A stretch of 10,006 bases of DNA from Gemmatimonadota bacterium (GTDB taxonomy: Bacteria; Gemmatimonadota; Gemmatimonadetes; Longimicrobiales; Gaopeijiaceae), in assembly GCA_026713345.1 (NCBI GenBank), contig JAPOOQ010000175.1, positions 1-10,006 of the forward strand, given 5' to 3'. The position numbers and the translations under genes are program-made. A model generated the notes under the pieces. The model worked only from the letters and a program-made list of their open reading frames with translations. It was not told where the DNA came from and did no database searches. Below, piece by piece: positions 1 through 5,967 of the stretch. Numbering within the stretch: the first letter of the stretch is position 1; each line of letters begins with the position of its first letter.

Positions 1-1284
1 CCGCTCACCTCGCCCGTCGGGGTTTTCGGCGGATCGTCGCGCAGCTGGAACACGAAGGAGACCTTCGACCACTTCCTGAACACGATGCTGGCCGAGCTGG
101 AAGAGCAGCTGCCCGTCGACGGGGTGTTCCTGGCGCTGCACGGGGCGATGGCCGTGCGGGATGTCCCCCGCCCCGAGGCCGAGATCGCGCGCCGCTTCCG
201 GGAGCTGGTCGGCCCGGACATCCCCATCGCCGCGACCTTCGACCTCCACGGCAACGAGGACGCCGAATTCCTCGCGCACGCCGACTTCTCCTTCGTGACC
301 AAGCGCTTCCCGCACTACGATTCCTACCTTCAGGGCGAACGCGCCGCCCGCGCCCTGCGCCTCGCCGCACGGGGCGAATACGAGCCCACCACGGCCACCC
401 GCAAACCCGGGATCATCACCGCCACCGTGCTGCAGTGGACCGGCCAGTCCCCCGCGATGGATATCATGGAGCGTGCCCGGCGCTGGGAGGCGCGAGAGAA
501 CGACGCGTACGTGAGCGTCTTCTACGGCTACCCCTGGTCGGACGTGCCCGATGTGGGCGCCACCATCCAGGTCATGACCAACGGCGACCAGGCGCTCGCG
601 GACGAGATCGCCGACGACATGGACGACTTCATGTGGCGCGTGCGCGAGGACTTCGCGCTCGGCAGCTACCCCGGCCCGCCCGAGGCCGCCCCAATCGTCG
701 CGGCGGCCATCTCACGCGGCGAGACCCCCGTCGCCGTCGGCGACTACAGCGACCGCCCCGGCGACGCCACACACATCCTGAGCGCCTTCGAAGCGGCCGG
801 CATCGGCAACGTCCTCTACGGCACGATCACCTCCCCCGCCACCCTCGAAGCCCTCACCGCGGCCGACACCCAGCCCGGCGACCCCTTCGACCACGAAATC
901 GGCGGCTTCACCCCCTCCGGCGGCTCGCCCTACCGCGTCACCGGCACACTCGAGTTCTTCGGCGAGGGCTTCGGCTACGACCGCATCGCCGCGGTCTCGT
1001 TCGGCGACGGCAACCTCGTCATCCTCACCCCGGCCTACGAGCAGGTGATGTACCCGGAGACGTTCCGGATCGGGCCCATCGATCCCGGCGACTACGAAGT
1101 CTTCGTCGTCAAGTCGCGCGCCCACTTCCGCCGCGGCTTCGACGAGACCGGCTACGCCCCCACCATCGTCATCGTGGAGGCACCCGAGCCCTTCGTGGGC
1201 ACCACCTTCCTCGACGCGCTGCCCTACGAGAATGTGGACCTGAGCGCGATGTACCCGTACGGAGTTCCGGAGAAGCGGCGGTGA
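1..1284 (+). CDS. M81 family metallopeptidase (MlrC-like), 5' partial
   Basis: The reading frame is open from the first base of the window, so the gene begins upstream; 427 residues are visible and the N-terminal 60 or so are probably missing (family members are usually near 490-500). The M81 family is named after microcystinase MlrC, a zinc-dependent enzyme that cleaves linear microcystin; most relatives have unknown substrates. Family motifs visible, numbered from the first codon in the window, are DGVFLALHGAM (His47), ATFDLHGN (Asp81, His83) and FPHYD (His105), which match the conserved His/Asp segments of the metal site. A later GDYSDRPGDATHIL segment (codons about 247-260) corresponds to the conserved D-x-PG region at the start of the C-terminal domain. 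No signal peptide can be judged because the start is missing. The gene ends 19 bp from a convergent vapC gene. Family assignment is firm; the substrate is unknown and microcystin need not be it. Confidence 0.9.
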   Translation, partial: PLTSPVGVFGGSSRSWNTKETFDHFLNTMLAELEEQLPVDGVFLALHGAMAVRDVPRPEAEIARRFRELVGPDIPIAATFDLHGNEDAEFLAHADFSFVTKRFPHYDSYLQGERAARALRLAARGEYEPTTATRKPGIITATVLQWTGQSPAMDIMERARRWEARENDAYVSVFYGYPWSDVPDVGATIQVMTNGDQALADEIADDMDDFMWRVREDFALGSYPGPPEAAPIVAAAISRGETPVAVGDYSDRPGDATHILSAFEAAGIGNVLYGTITSPATLEALTAADTQPGDPFDHEIGGFTPSGGSPYRVTGTLEFFGEGFGYDRIAAVSFGDGNLVILTPAYEQVMYPETFRIGPIDPGDYEVFVVKSRAHFRRGFDETGYAPTIVIVEAPEPFVGTTFLDALPYENVDLSAMYPYGVPEKRR

Positions 1285-1303
1285 GGGGCTGGCACCACCA
1301 CCG

Positions 1304-1678
1304 TCACCCGCGAACCTCGACCCCCAACTCCCGCAGCGGCCGGAAATCCTTGCGATTCGCGGTCGCCACGGACGCCCCATCGGCTTGCGCGACGGCGGCG
1401 ATCATGCAATCCGCCAGGGATCCGCGGCGGCGCCCTGATTCGGTGTAGAGCCGGGCCGCAGCTTCCGCGTCGTCCCGCGTGAAGTCGCGGCACTGTCCCA
1501 CAACCGCTTCCGCCAGCGACAGCTCTTCGGGCTCAAGCGGGCCGCAGCGGAACTCCGCCCACGCGATTGCGCTGATCACCAGCTGTTCTCCCCTGCCGAT
1601 CCATTTGCGCAGCTTCCGGTCCTCGCGCGTCCCTGGCCTCAGCGCCTGGATCAGGAAGCTGGTGTCCAGATGGGTCAT
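1304..1678 (-). CDS. vapC: VapC-family PIN-domain ribonuclease toxin
   Basis: This 124-residue protein has the length and layout of a VapC toxin, a Mg2+-dependent RNase that blocks translation by cutting tRNA or rRNA when its antitoxin is lost. The PIN acidic residues are visible: Asp5 in LDTSFLI, Glu42 in WAEF, Asp90 in SLADCMIAA, and the TANRKDF segment (Asn108, Asp111) near the end. The frame is open for 21 further codons upstream, but the ATG at 1678 is preferred because it gives the standard PIN start MTHLDTS and overlaps the antitoxin stop codon as ATGA, the usual sign of translational coupling in such pairs. All expected catalytic acids are present, so the toxin is probably active. It converges on the M81 peptidase gene with only 19 bp between stop codons. 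Confidence 0.9.
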   Translation of the reverse strand: MTHLDTSFLIQALRPGTREDRKLRKWIGRGEQLVISAIAWAEFRCGPLEPEELSLAEAVVGQCRDFTRDDAEAAARLYTESGRRRGSLADCMIAAVAQADGASVATANRKDFRPLRELGVEVRG

Positions 1679-1959
1679 TTCGGGCCGGATCGGAACCGCC
1701 GCTCCACCGCGCGCCGCTCCCTCTTCAGGCCGCGCCCCCACTCGGCGAAATCGACTCCGCGCTCGCGGACCGTCCGCTGCAGGCGCGTAAGGGCTTCCAA
1801 CGGTGCGTTTTCGCCTTCATCGCCCGTCGTGGCCGCGATCCGCAGGGCGCGCCGCAACACCTCGGACTTCGACACCTGCCAGCGTCGCGCCAGCGCCTCC
1901 AGGGTGCGCACGGACTCTACATCGAGCGAATACGTCGACTTGATCGTGGTTATGGCCAT
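1675..1959 (-). CDS. Ribbon-helix-helix antitoxin (VapB-like)
   Basis: This 94-residue protein starts MAITTIKSTYSLD; a short beta strand is followed by two helices (VESVRTLEALARRWQ and SKSEVLRRALRIAA), the plan of a ribbon-helix-helix DNA-binding domain over residues 1-45. Residues 46-94 are charged and Arg-rich (WGRGLKRERRAVERRF) and probably wrap around the toxin. In this family the antitoxin dimer neutralises VapC and represses its own promoter, and an inverted repeat sits exactly at this start. An in-frame ATG six codons upstream (1977) would add MAISSS, but it lies between the -35 and -10 boxes of the predicted promoter and cannot be transcribed from it, so the start at 1959 is chosen. 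That ATG lies at the expected transcription start, so translation is probably leaderless; there is no Shine-Dalgarno sequence. The stop overlaps the vapC start as ATGA. Confidence 0.85.
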   Translation of the reverse strand: MAITTIKSTYSLDVESVRTLEALARRWQVSKSEVLRRALRIAATTGDEGENAPLEALTRLQRTVRERGVDFAEWGRGLKRERRAVERRFRSGPK

Positions 1960-1980
1960 ACTGGATGATATGGCCATAAC
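1949..1980. promoter_or_regulatory. Operator: perfect 12-bp inverted repeat at the antitoxin start
   Basis: The arms GTTATGGCCATA (1949-1960) and TATGGCCATAAC (1969-1980) are exact reverse complements, separated by 8 bp. Each arm also contains the self-palindrome TATGGCCATA, so the site holds two identical half-operators 18 bp apart, a spacing of nearly two helical turns. The -10 box overlaps the spacer and right arm, and the start ATG lies in the left arm. This fits cooperative binding of two RHH dimers that block RNA polymerase. The binding protein is inferred to be the adjacent antitoxin. Confidence 0.85.
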
Positions 1981-1993
1981 TTGCTATCGTCAA
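1965..1993 (-). promoter_or_regulatory. Sigma70-type promoter of the RHH antitoxin/vapC operon
   Basis: Read on the minus strand, TTGACG (1993-1988) and TATCAT (1970-1965) are separated by exactly 17 bp. Both hexamers match the sigma70 consensus in five of six positions. Only five bases separate the -10 box from the antitoxin ATG at 1959, so transcription should begin at or next to that ATG and give a leaderless message. Confidence 0.75.
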
Positions 1994-2155
1994 GGTTGTC
2001 GTCAGCACGCTCTCTCGAGCCCCTGCACTTGCCATTTTCGTCCAAACGCGGGAAGATGCAAGGTGCACCAATCCGATCCGCGCCCGCTCCGGCAGCGTCC
2101 CCGGGATCGTGCACGGCATTTCCCCTGCAGACGACGACTCACCCAACACAGCCTC

Positions 2156-3181
2156 ATGAAACTGGACCGCGAACAGGTAAAGCACTGGAAGAAGATCCTT
2201 TCCCCCTACTTCGGGCCTGACAACAGACGCAGCGCCTGGCAGATGGGCTACACCGCCGTGCTCTTCGCCGGCGCGTGGGCCCTCATGTACTTCAGCCTCG
2301 CCATCGGCTACTGGCTCACCCTCATCCTGTCCGTCCCGACCGCCGGGCTGCTGATGCGGCTCTTCATGTTCCAGCACGACTGCGGGCACGGTTCGTACTT
2401 CAAGTCGCGCCGCCTGGCCTGCATCACGGGATCCGTCATCGGGGTGCTCACCCTGACGCCGTACCACTACTGGCGGAAGACGCACGCCATCCATCACGCG
2501 CACGCGGGCAACCTGGACCTGCGCACCTTCGGGGACATCGTCACGCTCACCGTCGAGGAGTACGAGGCCATGTCCTGGATGCAGCGACTGGGGTACCGGT
2601 TGTACCGCAACCCCGCGGTGCTTTTCGGCCCCGGAGCCGCGTTTCACTTCCTCGTCAAGCACCGGTTCCCCTGGGATGTGCCCCGGGCCTGGAAGCGCGA
2701 GTGGCAATCCGTGTGGTGGACCAACGCGGCGATCGTCGGGATCCTGGCGACCGCCTGGTTCACCATCGGCATCGGGCCGTTCCTGATGATCCAGCTCCCC
2801 ATCACGCTGATCTCGTGCGCGATCGGGGTGTGGCTCTTCTACGTTCAACACCAGTTCGAGGACGCGTACTGGCACTGGCAGGAGGACTGGAACTACTACG
2901 ACGCCGCGCTGCACGGCTCGTCCTTTCTGAAGCTGCCGAAGGTGCTGCAGTGGTTCACCGCGAACATCGGCCTGCACCATGTGCACCACCTCAGCGCGCG
3001 GATCCCCAACTACCGGCTCCAGCGCTGCCACGACGAGAATCCCGAGCTGTGGAAGGCCCCGCGCATGACGCTTCGGGACGGCCTCAAGACCCTGCGCCTC
3101 GCCCTCTGGGACGAGGGACGCCGGAAGCTGATCTCGTTCGGGGAGTACCGGAGATTGCGGACCGCGGCGGCGCATTCGTGA
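2156..3181 (+). CDS. Membrane fatty acid desaturase
   Basis: This 341-residue protein belongs to the membrane di-iron desaturase family (FA_desaturase, COG3239), which inserts a double bond into acyl chains of membrane lipids using O2 and electrons from ferredoxin or a similar donor. All three histidine boxes are present: HDCGH (74-78), HAIHH (110-114) and HHVHH (274-278). Hydrophobic segments lie at about 32-70, 86-103, 189-211 and 213-232, as expected for a four-helix membrane core with cytosolic boxes. The motif GLHHVHHLSARIPNYRL is typical of bacterial omega-6/delta-12-like DesA relatives, but regioselectivity cannot be read from sequence. The frame is open far upstream over the toxin-antitoxin promoter; the ATG at 2156 is chosen because the family-like N-terminus starts there. 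It has no clear Shine-Dalgarno sequence. The 175 bp between the antitoxin promoter and this ATG hold no convincing promoter for this gene that I can point to. Confidence 0.92.
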   Translation: MKLDREQVKHWKKILSPYFGPDNRRSAWQMGYTAVLFAGAWALMYFSLAIGYWLTLILSVPTAGLLMRLFMFQHDCGHGSYFKSRRLACITGSVIGVLTLTPYHYWRKTHAIHHAHAGNLDLRTFGDIVTLTVEEYEAMSWMQRLGYRLYRNPAVLFGPGAAFHFLVKHRFPWDVPRAWKREWQSVWWTNAAIVGILATAWFTIGIGPFLMIQLPITLISCAIGVWLFYVQHQFEDAYWHWQEDWNYYDAALHGSSFLKLPKVLQWFTANIGLHHVHHLSARIPNYRLQRCHDENPELWKAPRMTLRDGLKTLRLALWDEGRRKLISFGEYRRLRTAAAHS

Positions 3182-3192
3182 GCGGTGCGTTC

Positions 3193-3666
3193 ATGACCGG
3201 CCCGGTCAGTGGGCGGGTCCCTGGAATCGCGGGGCTCGTGGGAACCCTACTCATGCTGGCGGGTTGCGGAGGAGACGACATGACCGGACCTGAGACGATC
3301 GAGGACGCCAATTTCGCGGCGTCGCTGGGGATCAATCTGTCGAACATGACCAAGACCGCCTCCGGGCTCTACTACGAGGACATCGAGGTGGGAGAGGGAG
3401 CACCGGCCGTGGCCGGAGACGATGTCCGCGTGGGGTATTCCGGCCGGCTGAGCGACGGCACCCAGTTCGACAGCGGCCAGTTCCCCTTCCGCCTCGGGGC
3501 GGGTCAGGTCGTGCCGGGGTTCGACGAGGGCGTCACCGGAATGCGCGTCGACGGCATCCGCCTAATCCTCATCCCGCCCGCGCTGGGCTACGGGAGCCGC
3601 GGCAGCGGGCCCGTGCCGCCCAATGCGATTCTGATCTTCCGGATCCAGCTGCTCTCGATCGGGTGA
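3193..3666 (+). CDS. FKBP-type peptidyl-prolyl cis-trans isomerase, lipoprotein
   Basis: This 157-residue lipoprotein catalyses or assists prolyl isomerisation in proteins outside the cytoplasm. The N-terminus has a short signal peptide with Arg8, a hydrophobic core and the lipobox LAGC, making Cys25 the lipidated residue. A linker (26-57) precedes the FKBP domain (58-157). Active-site motifs visible are VGYSGRLSDGTQFDSG (Tyr82, Phe92, Asp93), GQVVPGFDEG (105-113, with Phe110 where human FKBP12 has Trp59), PPALGYG (Tyr133) and IFRIQLL (Phe149). An in-frame GTG at 3178 would add five residues and overlap the desaturase stop as GTGA; neither start has a good Shine-Dalgarno sequence. Close spacing suggests cotranscription with the desaturase, though no functional link is known. 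The family is certain, the exact start less so. Confidence 0.92.
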   Translation: MTGPVSGRVPGIAGLVGTLLMLAGCGGDDMTGPETIEDANFAASLGINLSNMTKTASGLYYEDIEVGEGAPAVAGDDVRVGYSGRLSDGTQFDSGQFPFRLGAGQVVPGFDEGVTGMRVDGIRLILIPPALGYGSRGSGPVPPNAILIFRIQLLSIG

Positions 3667-3690
3667 GGGGTCGGGGGCTTGTCCCCTACA
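3667..3690. terminator. Weak GC hairpin between convergent genes (candidate)
   Basis: GGGG at 3674-3677 can pair with CCCC at 3683-3686 across a five-base loop, right between the FKBP stop and the stop of the convergent operon. The stem is short and there is no T tract, so it is only a possible bidirectional terminator. Confidence 0.25.
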
Positions 3691-4063
3691 CCCCCACCAT
3701 TTCCCCCAGCACGAACACGTCCGTGAGGAGCGCCCGGATGTGGATCGACGCATTGAGATTGTCGATCAGCTGGGATGAGACGGCGGGCTGCGCCGCGACC
3801 AGCCGCAGCAAAGCGCGCGAGGCATCGGCGTCGCGGCGGAGCACCTCCAGTGCGTCGTCGGTGGCGTCGCCACCCGGCAAGTCGGCCCGGAAAGCCTCTG
3901 CAAGGCCGTCCAGGGCCTGTTCGAAGCCGCGCAGATACTCCCGTACCTGCCCGCCGGACTTGCCCGCCTGGTCCCCCGCCAGCCCCTGGGCCGCGTAGGC
4001 AAGGAAGAACTCGTAGCCCTCCTCGATGGCGTCGATGCGGGCCTTCAGGTCGTCGAGGGTCAA
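3686..4063 (-). CDS. Small helical protein of unknown function, last gene of the molybdoenzyme operon
   Basis: I do not recognise this 125-residue protein. It starts MTLDDLKARIDAIEEGYEFFLAYAAQGL, looks almost wholly alpha-helical and mainly acidic, contains no cysteine and only one histidine, and has no signal peptide or membrane segment. The C-terminal third (residues about 95-125, VSSQLIDNLNASIHIRALLTDVFVLGEMVGV) is the most hydrophobic part and could pack against a partner. There is no early ATG in the frame; a TTG at 4063 overlaps the stop of the cytochrome b gene (TTGA) and is preceded by GGAGG four bases upstream, so TTG is taken as the start. The tight overlap implies translational coupling and roughly equal amounts with the cytochrome. 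It may be an accessory subunit or assembly factor for the cytochrome or for the molybdoenzyme; this is inference from position only. Confidence 0.7.
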   Translation of the reverse strand: MTLDDLKARIDAIEEGYEFFLAYAAQGLAGDQAGKSGGQVREYLRGFEQALDGLAEAFRADLPGGDATDDALEVLRRDADASRALLRLVAAQPAVSSQLIDNLNASIHIRALLTDVFVLGEMVGV

Positions 4064-4866
4064 TCCGCCTCCGGCACCGACCACCGCTCCGGGTCGTGAT
4101 TCTCCAGGTAGCGGTCGCGGGTGATCCAGCCGTTGATCATCGACCAGGTCATCCAGCGCTTCTCGGGGCGGATCGCGAAGTAGACGTGCGCGATCACGAG
4201 GAAGATGAGCGCGATGCCGCTGATCCCGTGGATCACGTAGATCCAGCCCCACGTGGCATCGCTGAACATGTAGGTGTTCTGCGGCAGCAGGAAGTTCTCC
4301 ACCCGGTACATCATGAGGACGCCGGTGACGACCGCGCCCAGCGTAGCGATGGTGGCGGCGTGGTGGAACATCTTCTGGTCCACCGGATACTTGCCGGCGC
4401 GCGGGCGCTCTACCGGCCGGCGCAACGCCGCTTTGAGTCCCAGCGTGCCCTCGCGCACGTCGCGTCCCCCGATCCACATGTTCCTTAGGTCCTGCTTGGC
4501 GAGGACGTGGTAGATGTGGTAGAGCACCGCGAGGATGAGGAGGACGCCGGCGATCCAGTGGATGGTGACCCAGGGGAACTGGATCCCGATCACCGGGAAG
4601 AAGGCCGTGATCAGCAGCACGAACATGGTCACGGACATCGACCAGTGGAATCCCCGCGCGCCCGGCTTGTGGCGCACGATCCGGTCCGGCAGACCCTTGG
4701 CCTCGCTCTCGTCGATCTCGCCCGCGGGAACCTTCTTCGGGACCAGAAGCGCGTGAACCACGACGAAGACCGCCCCGACGATGACGGCCGCCCAGATCAG
4801 GTCCCACGCAACCCCGATGGGGACGTTCTCACCCCAGGGGTTCAGTGCCCGCCGAAGAAATTCCAT
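4060..4866 (-). CDS. FdnI-like diheme cytochrome b, membrane electron-transfer subunit
   Basis: This 268-residue membrane protein resembles the cytochrome b (gamma) subunits of formate dehydrogenase and Ni-hydrogenase, which take electrons from a periplasmic enzyme and reduce quinone. Hydrophobic helices lie at about 18-42, 76-94, 101-122, 168-187 and 206-232. Candidate heme ligands inside or near helices are His74 (GFHWSM), His103 (TIHW), His117/His120, His168/His169, His213 (VIHG) and His227 (IAHVYFAI). The C-terminal segment MINGWITRDRYLENHDPERW resembles the FdnI tail. The first helix and the following loop (43-65) are extra compared with the four-helix FdnI core. The ATG at 4866 has AAGGAAG nine bases upstream. 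It follows the FAD subunit gene after 81 bp and overlaps the next gene by TTGA. No formate dehydrogenase gene is nearby, so its donor is most likely the Tat-exported molybdenum hydroxylase encoded just upstream. Confidence 0.85.
   Translation of the reverse strand: MEFLRRALNPWGENVPIGVAWDLIWAAVIVGAVFVVVHALLVPKKVPAGEIDESEAKGLPDRIVRHKPGARGFHWSMSVTMFVLLITAFFPVIGIQFPWVTIHWIAGVLLILAVLYHIYHVLAKQDLRNMWIGGRDVREGTLGLKAALRRPVERPRAGKYPVDQKMFHHAATIATLGAVVTGVLMMYRVENFLLPQNTYMFSDATWGWIYVIHGISGIALIFLVIAHVYFAIRPEKRWMTWSMINGWITRDRYLENHDPERWSVPEAD
4068..4072 (-). promoter_or_regulatory. Shine-Dalgarno GGAGG deciding a TTG start
   Basis: GGAGG on the minus strand lies four bases before the TTG at 4063 and inside the last codons of the cytochrome b gene. 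It is the main support for the non-ATG start of the small downstream gene. Confidence 0.6.
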
Positions 4867-4947
4867 GGATTATCGCTTCCTTGTGGCTGTGATCGTCGGG
4901 CGCATCCGCCTGCCGCCGGCCGCGCCTGTCGTGGACTTTGCCGTCCG

Positions 4948-5949
4948 CTACGCCGCATCCCGAATCGAGCGTTTCACCAGATTCCGCATCAGCGCGACCT
5001 TGTAGTCGTTGTGCCGGAGCGTGCGCGCGCCTTCGACCGCGATGTCGCCGGCCATCGTCAGGGTGTCCCCGCTGGGCGCCCTCCCGCGGATCGCGGACTC
5101 GACCGCGCGCAGCCGCACCGGATAGGGGGCAACGCTGTTCACGACGATGCGGGCGTCCTGGATCATCCCGTCCTCGACCCTCAGCGACGACGCCACGCTC
5201 ACCAGCGAGAAATCCCATGACTTGCGGTCGCGGATCTTCTCGAAGTACCAGCGCGCGCCCTCCCAGGGAGCCGGGAGGATGACGCGGGTGAGCAGGTCGC
5301 CGGGCTTGAGCACGGTCATGCGCTCGATGTCGATGTCCGGGCCGATGAAAAAGTCGGCCGCCGGGTATGTCCGCTCGCCGGAGGTGCTGGCGACGACCAT
5401 TTCGGCGTCCAGCGCGACCAGGGCGGGTGCCGTGTCGGACGGGCTCACCGCGACGCAGCGGCTCGCGCCCATGATGCAGTGTTCGCGGTTCATGGACTGC
5501 GAGGTCGCCGCGTAGCAGACGTTGCCCCCGGCGCGGTAGCACGGCCATCCGCTCCGGTAGTACCAGCAGCGCGTGTCCTGCACGATGTTGCCGCCGAGGG
5601 TGCCCTGGTTGCGGATCTGCGGCGTCGCCACCAGCCCCGCCGCCTCGGCGAGGAGCGGGTAGCGGCTCATCACGTCCGCGTTCTCGGCGATCTCGGTGAG
5701 GCTCGTCATGGCCCCGATGTCGAGTCCGCCATCGGCCCCGGCCGAGATGCCGCGGATCCCGTCCACGGCGGCCAGGTCGATCACAGCCTCCGGGCGCTTG
5801 ATCCGGTCCTTGAACCAGTCGAAGGTGTCGAGTCCGCCTGCAAGCACCCAGCCCTTGTCGCCGTGCTGGCGCATCAGGCGAACCGCATCCTCGACCTCCG
5901 TCGGCTGATAGAGCTCGAACGGCGCGATCATGTCACGTATGACGGCCAC
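4948..5949 (-). CDS. FAD-binding subunit of molybdenum hydroxylase, with [4Fe-4S]-type cysteine loop
   Basis: This 333-residue protein is the medium subunit of a xanthine dehydrogenase/aldehyde oxidoreductase-type enzyme; it binds FAD and relays electrons. FAD-binding segments are VLAGGLDTF (35-43) and NQGTLGGNI (114-122), followed by the CO_deh_flav C-terminal domain (about 226-329). Between them an insert holds Cys128, Cys137, Cys145, Cys158 and Cys165 in the pattern CWYY...C...GGNVC...NREHC. The same kind of loop binds an extra [4Fe-4S] cluster in E. coli PaoB and in the 4-hydroxybenzoyl-CoA reductase beta subunit, so a cluster is likely here. The start is GTG, supported by AAGGAG seven bases upstream; an ATG six codons later (5931) lacks such a site. 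The gene follows the molybdenum subunit by 18 bp. It has no signal peptide, so it would be exported folded as a passenger of the Tat-bearing subunit, as in PaoABC. Confidence 0.92.
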   Translation of the reverse strand: MAVIRDMIAPFELYQPTEVEDAVRLMRQHGDKGWVLAGGLDTFDWFKDRIKRPEAVIDLAAVDGIRGISAGADGGLDIGAMTSLTEIAENADVMSRYPLLAEAAGLVATPQIRNQGTLGGNIVQDTRCWYYRSGWPCYRAGGNVCYAATSQSMNREHCIMGASRCVAVSPSDTAPALVALDAEMVVASTSGERTYPAADFFIGPDIDIERMTVLKPGDLLTRVILPAPWEGARWYFEKIRDRKSWDFSLVSVASSLRVEDGMIQDARIVVNSVAPYPVRLRAVESAIRGRAPSGDTLTMAGDIAVEGARTLRHNDYKVALMRNLVKRSIRDAA

Positions 5950-5956
5950 TTTATTT

Positions 5957-5962
5957 CTCCTT
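5957..5962 (-). promoter_or_regulatory. Shine-Dalgarno AAGGAG deciding a GTG start
   Basis: AAGGAG lies seven bases before the GTG at 5949, in the 18-bp gap after the molybdenum-subunit stop codon. It favours the GTG over the ATG six codons downstream. Confidence 0.65.
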
Positions 5963-5967
5963 GTCGG

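Noticed and set aside
1957..1977. Antitoxin start at the upstream ATG (MAISSS extension)
   Set aside because: This ATG lies between the -35 and -10 boxes, upstream of the predicted transcription start.
1670..2155. Long in-frame extension of the desaturase upstream of 2156
   Set aside because: It crosses the antitoxin gene and its promoter on the other strand, encodes Arg/Ser-rich sequence unlike any desaturase, and the family N-terminus begins at the ATG at 2156.
1817..3175. A 452-codon frame opposite the desaturase
   Set aside because: It is the antisense of a gene with all three histidine boxes; the translation is low-complexity Val/Glu/Gly/Pro-rich and has no domain.
4507..5220. Plus-strand frame rich in Asp, His and Arg
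   Set aside because: It is antisense to the cytochrome b and FAD-subunit genes; composition is typical of a reversed membrane protein frame.
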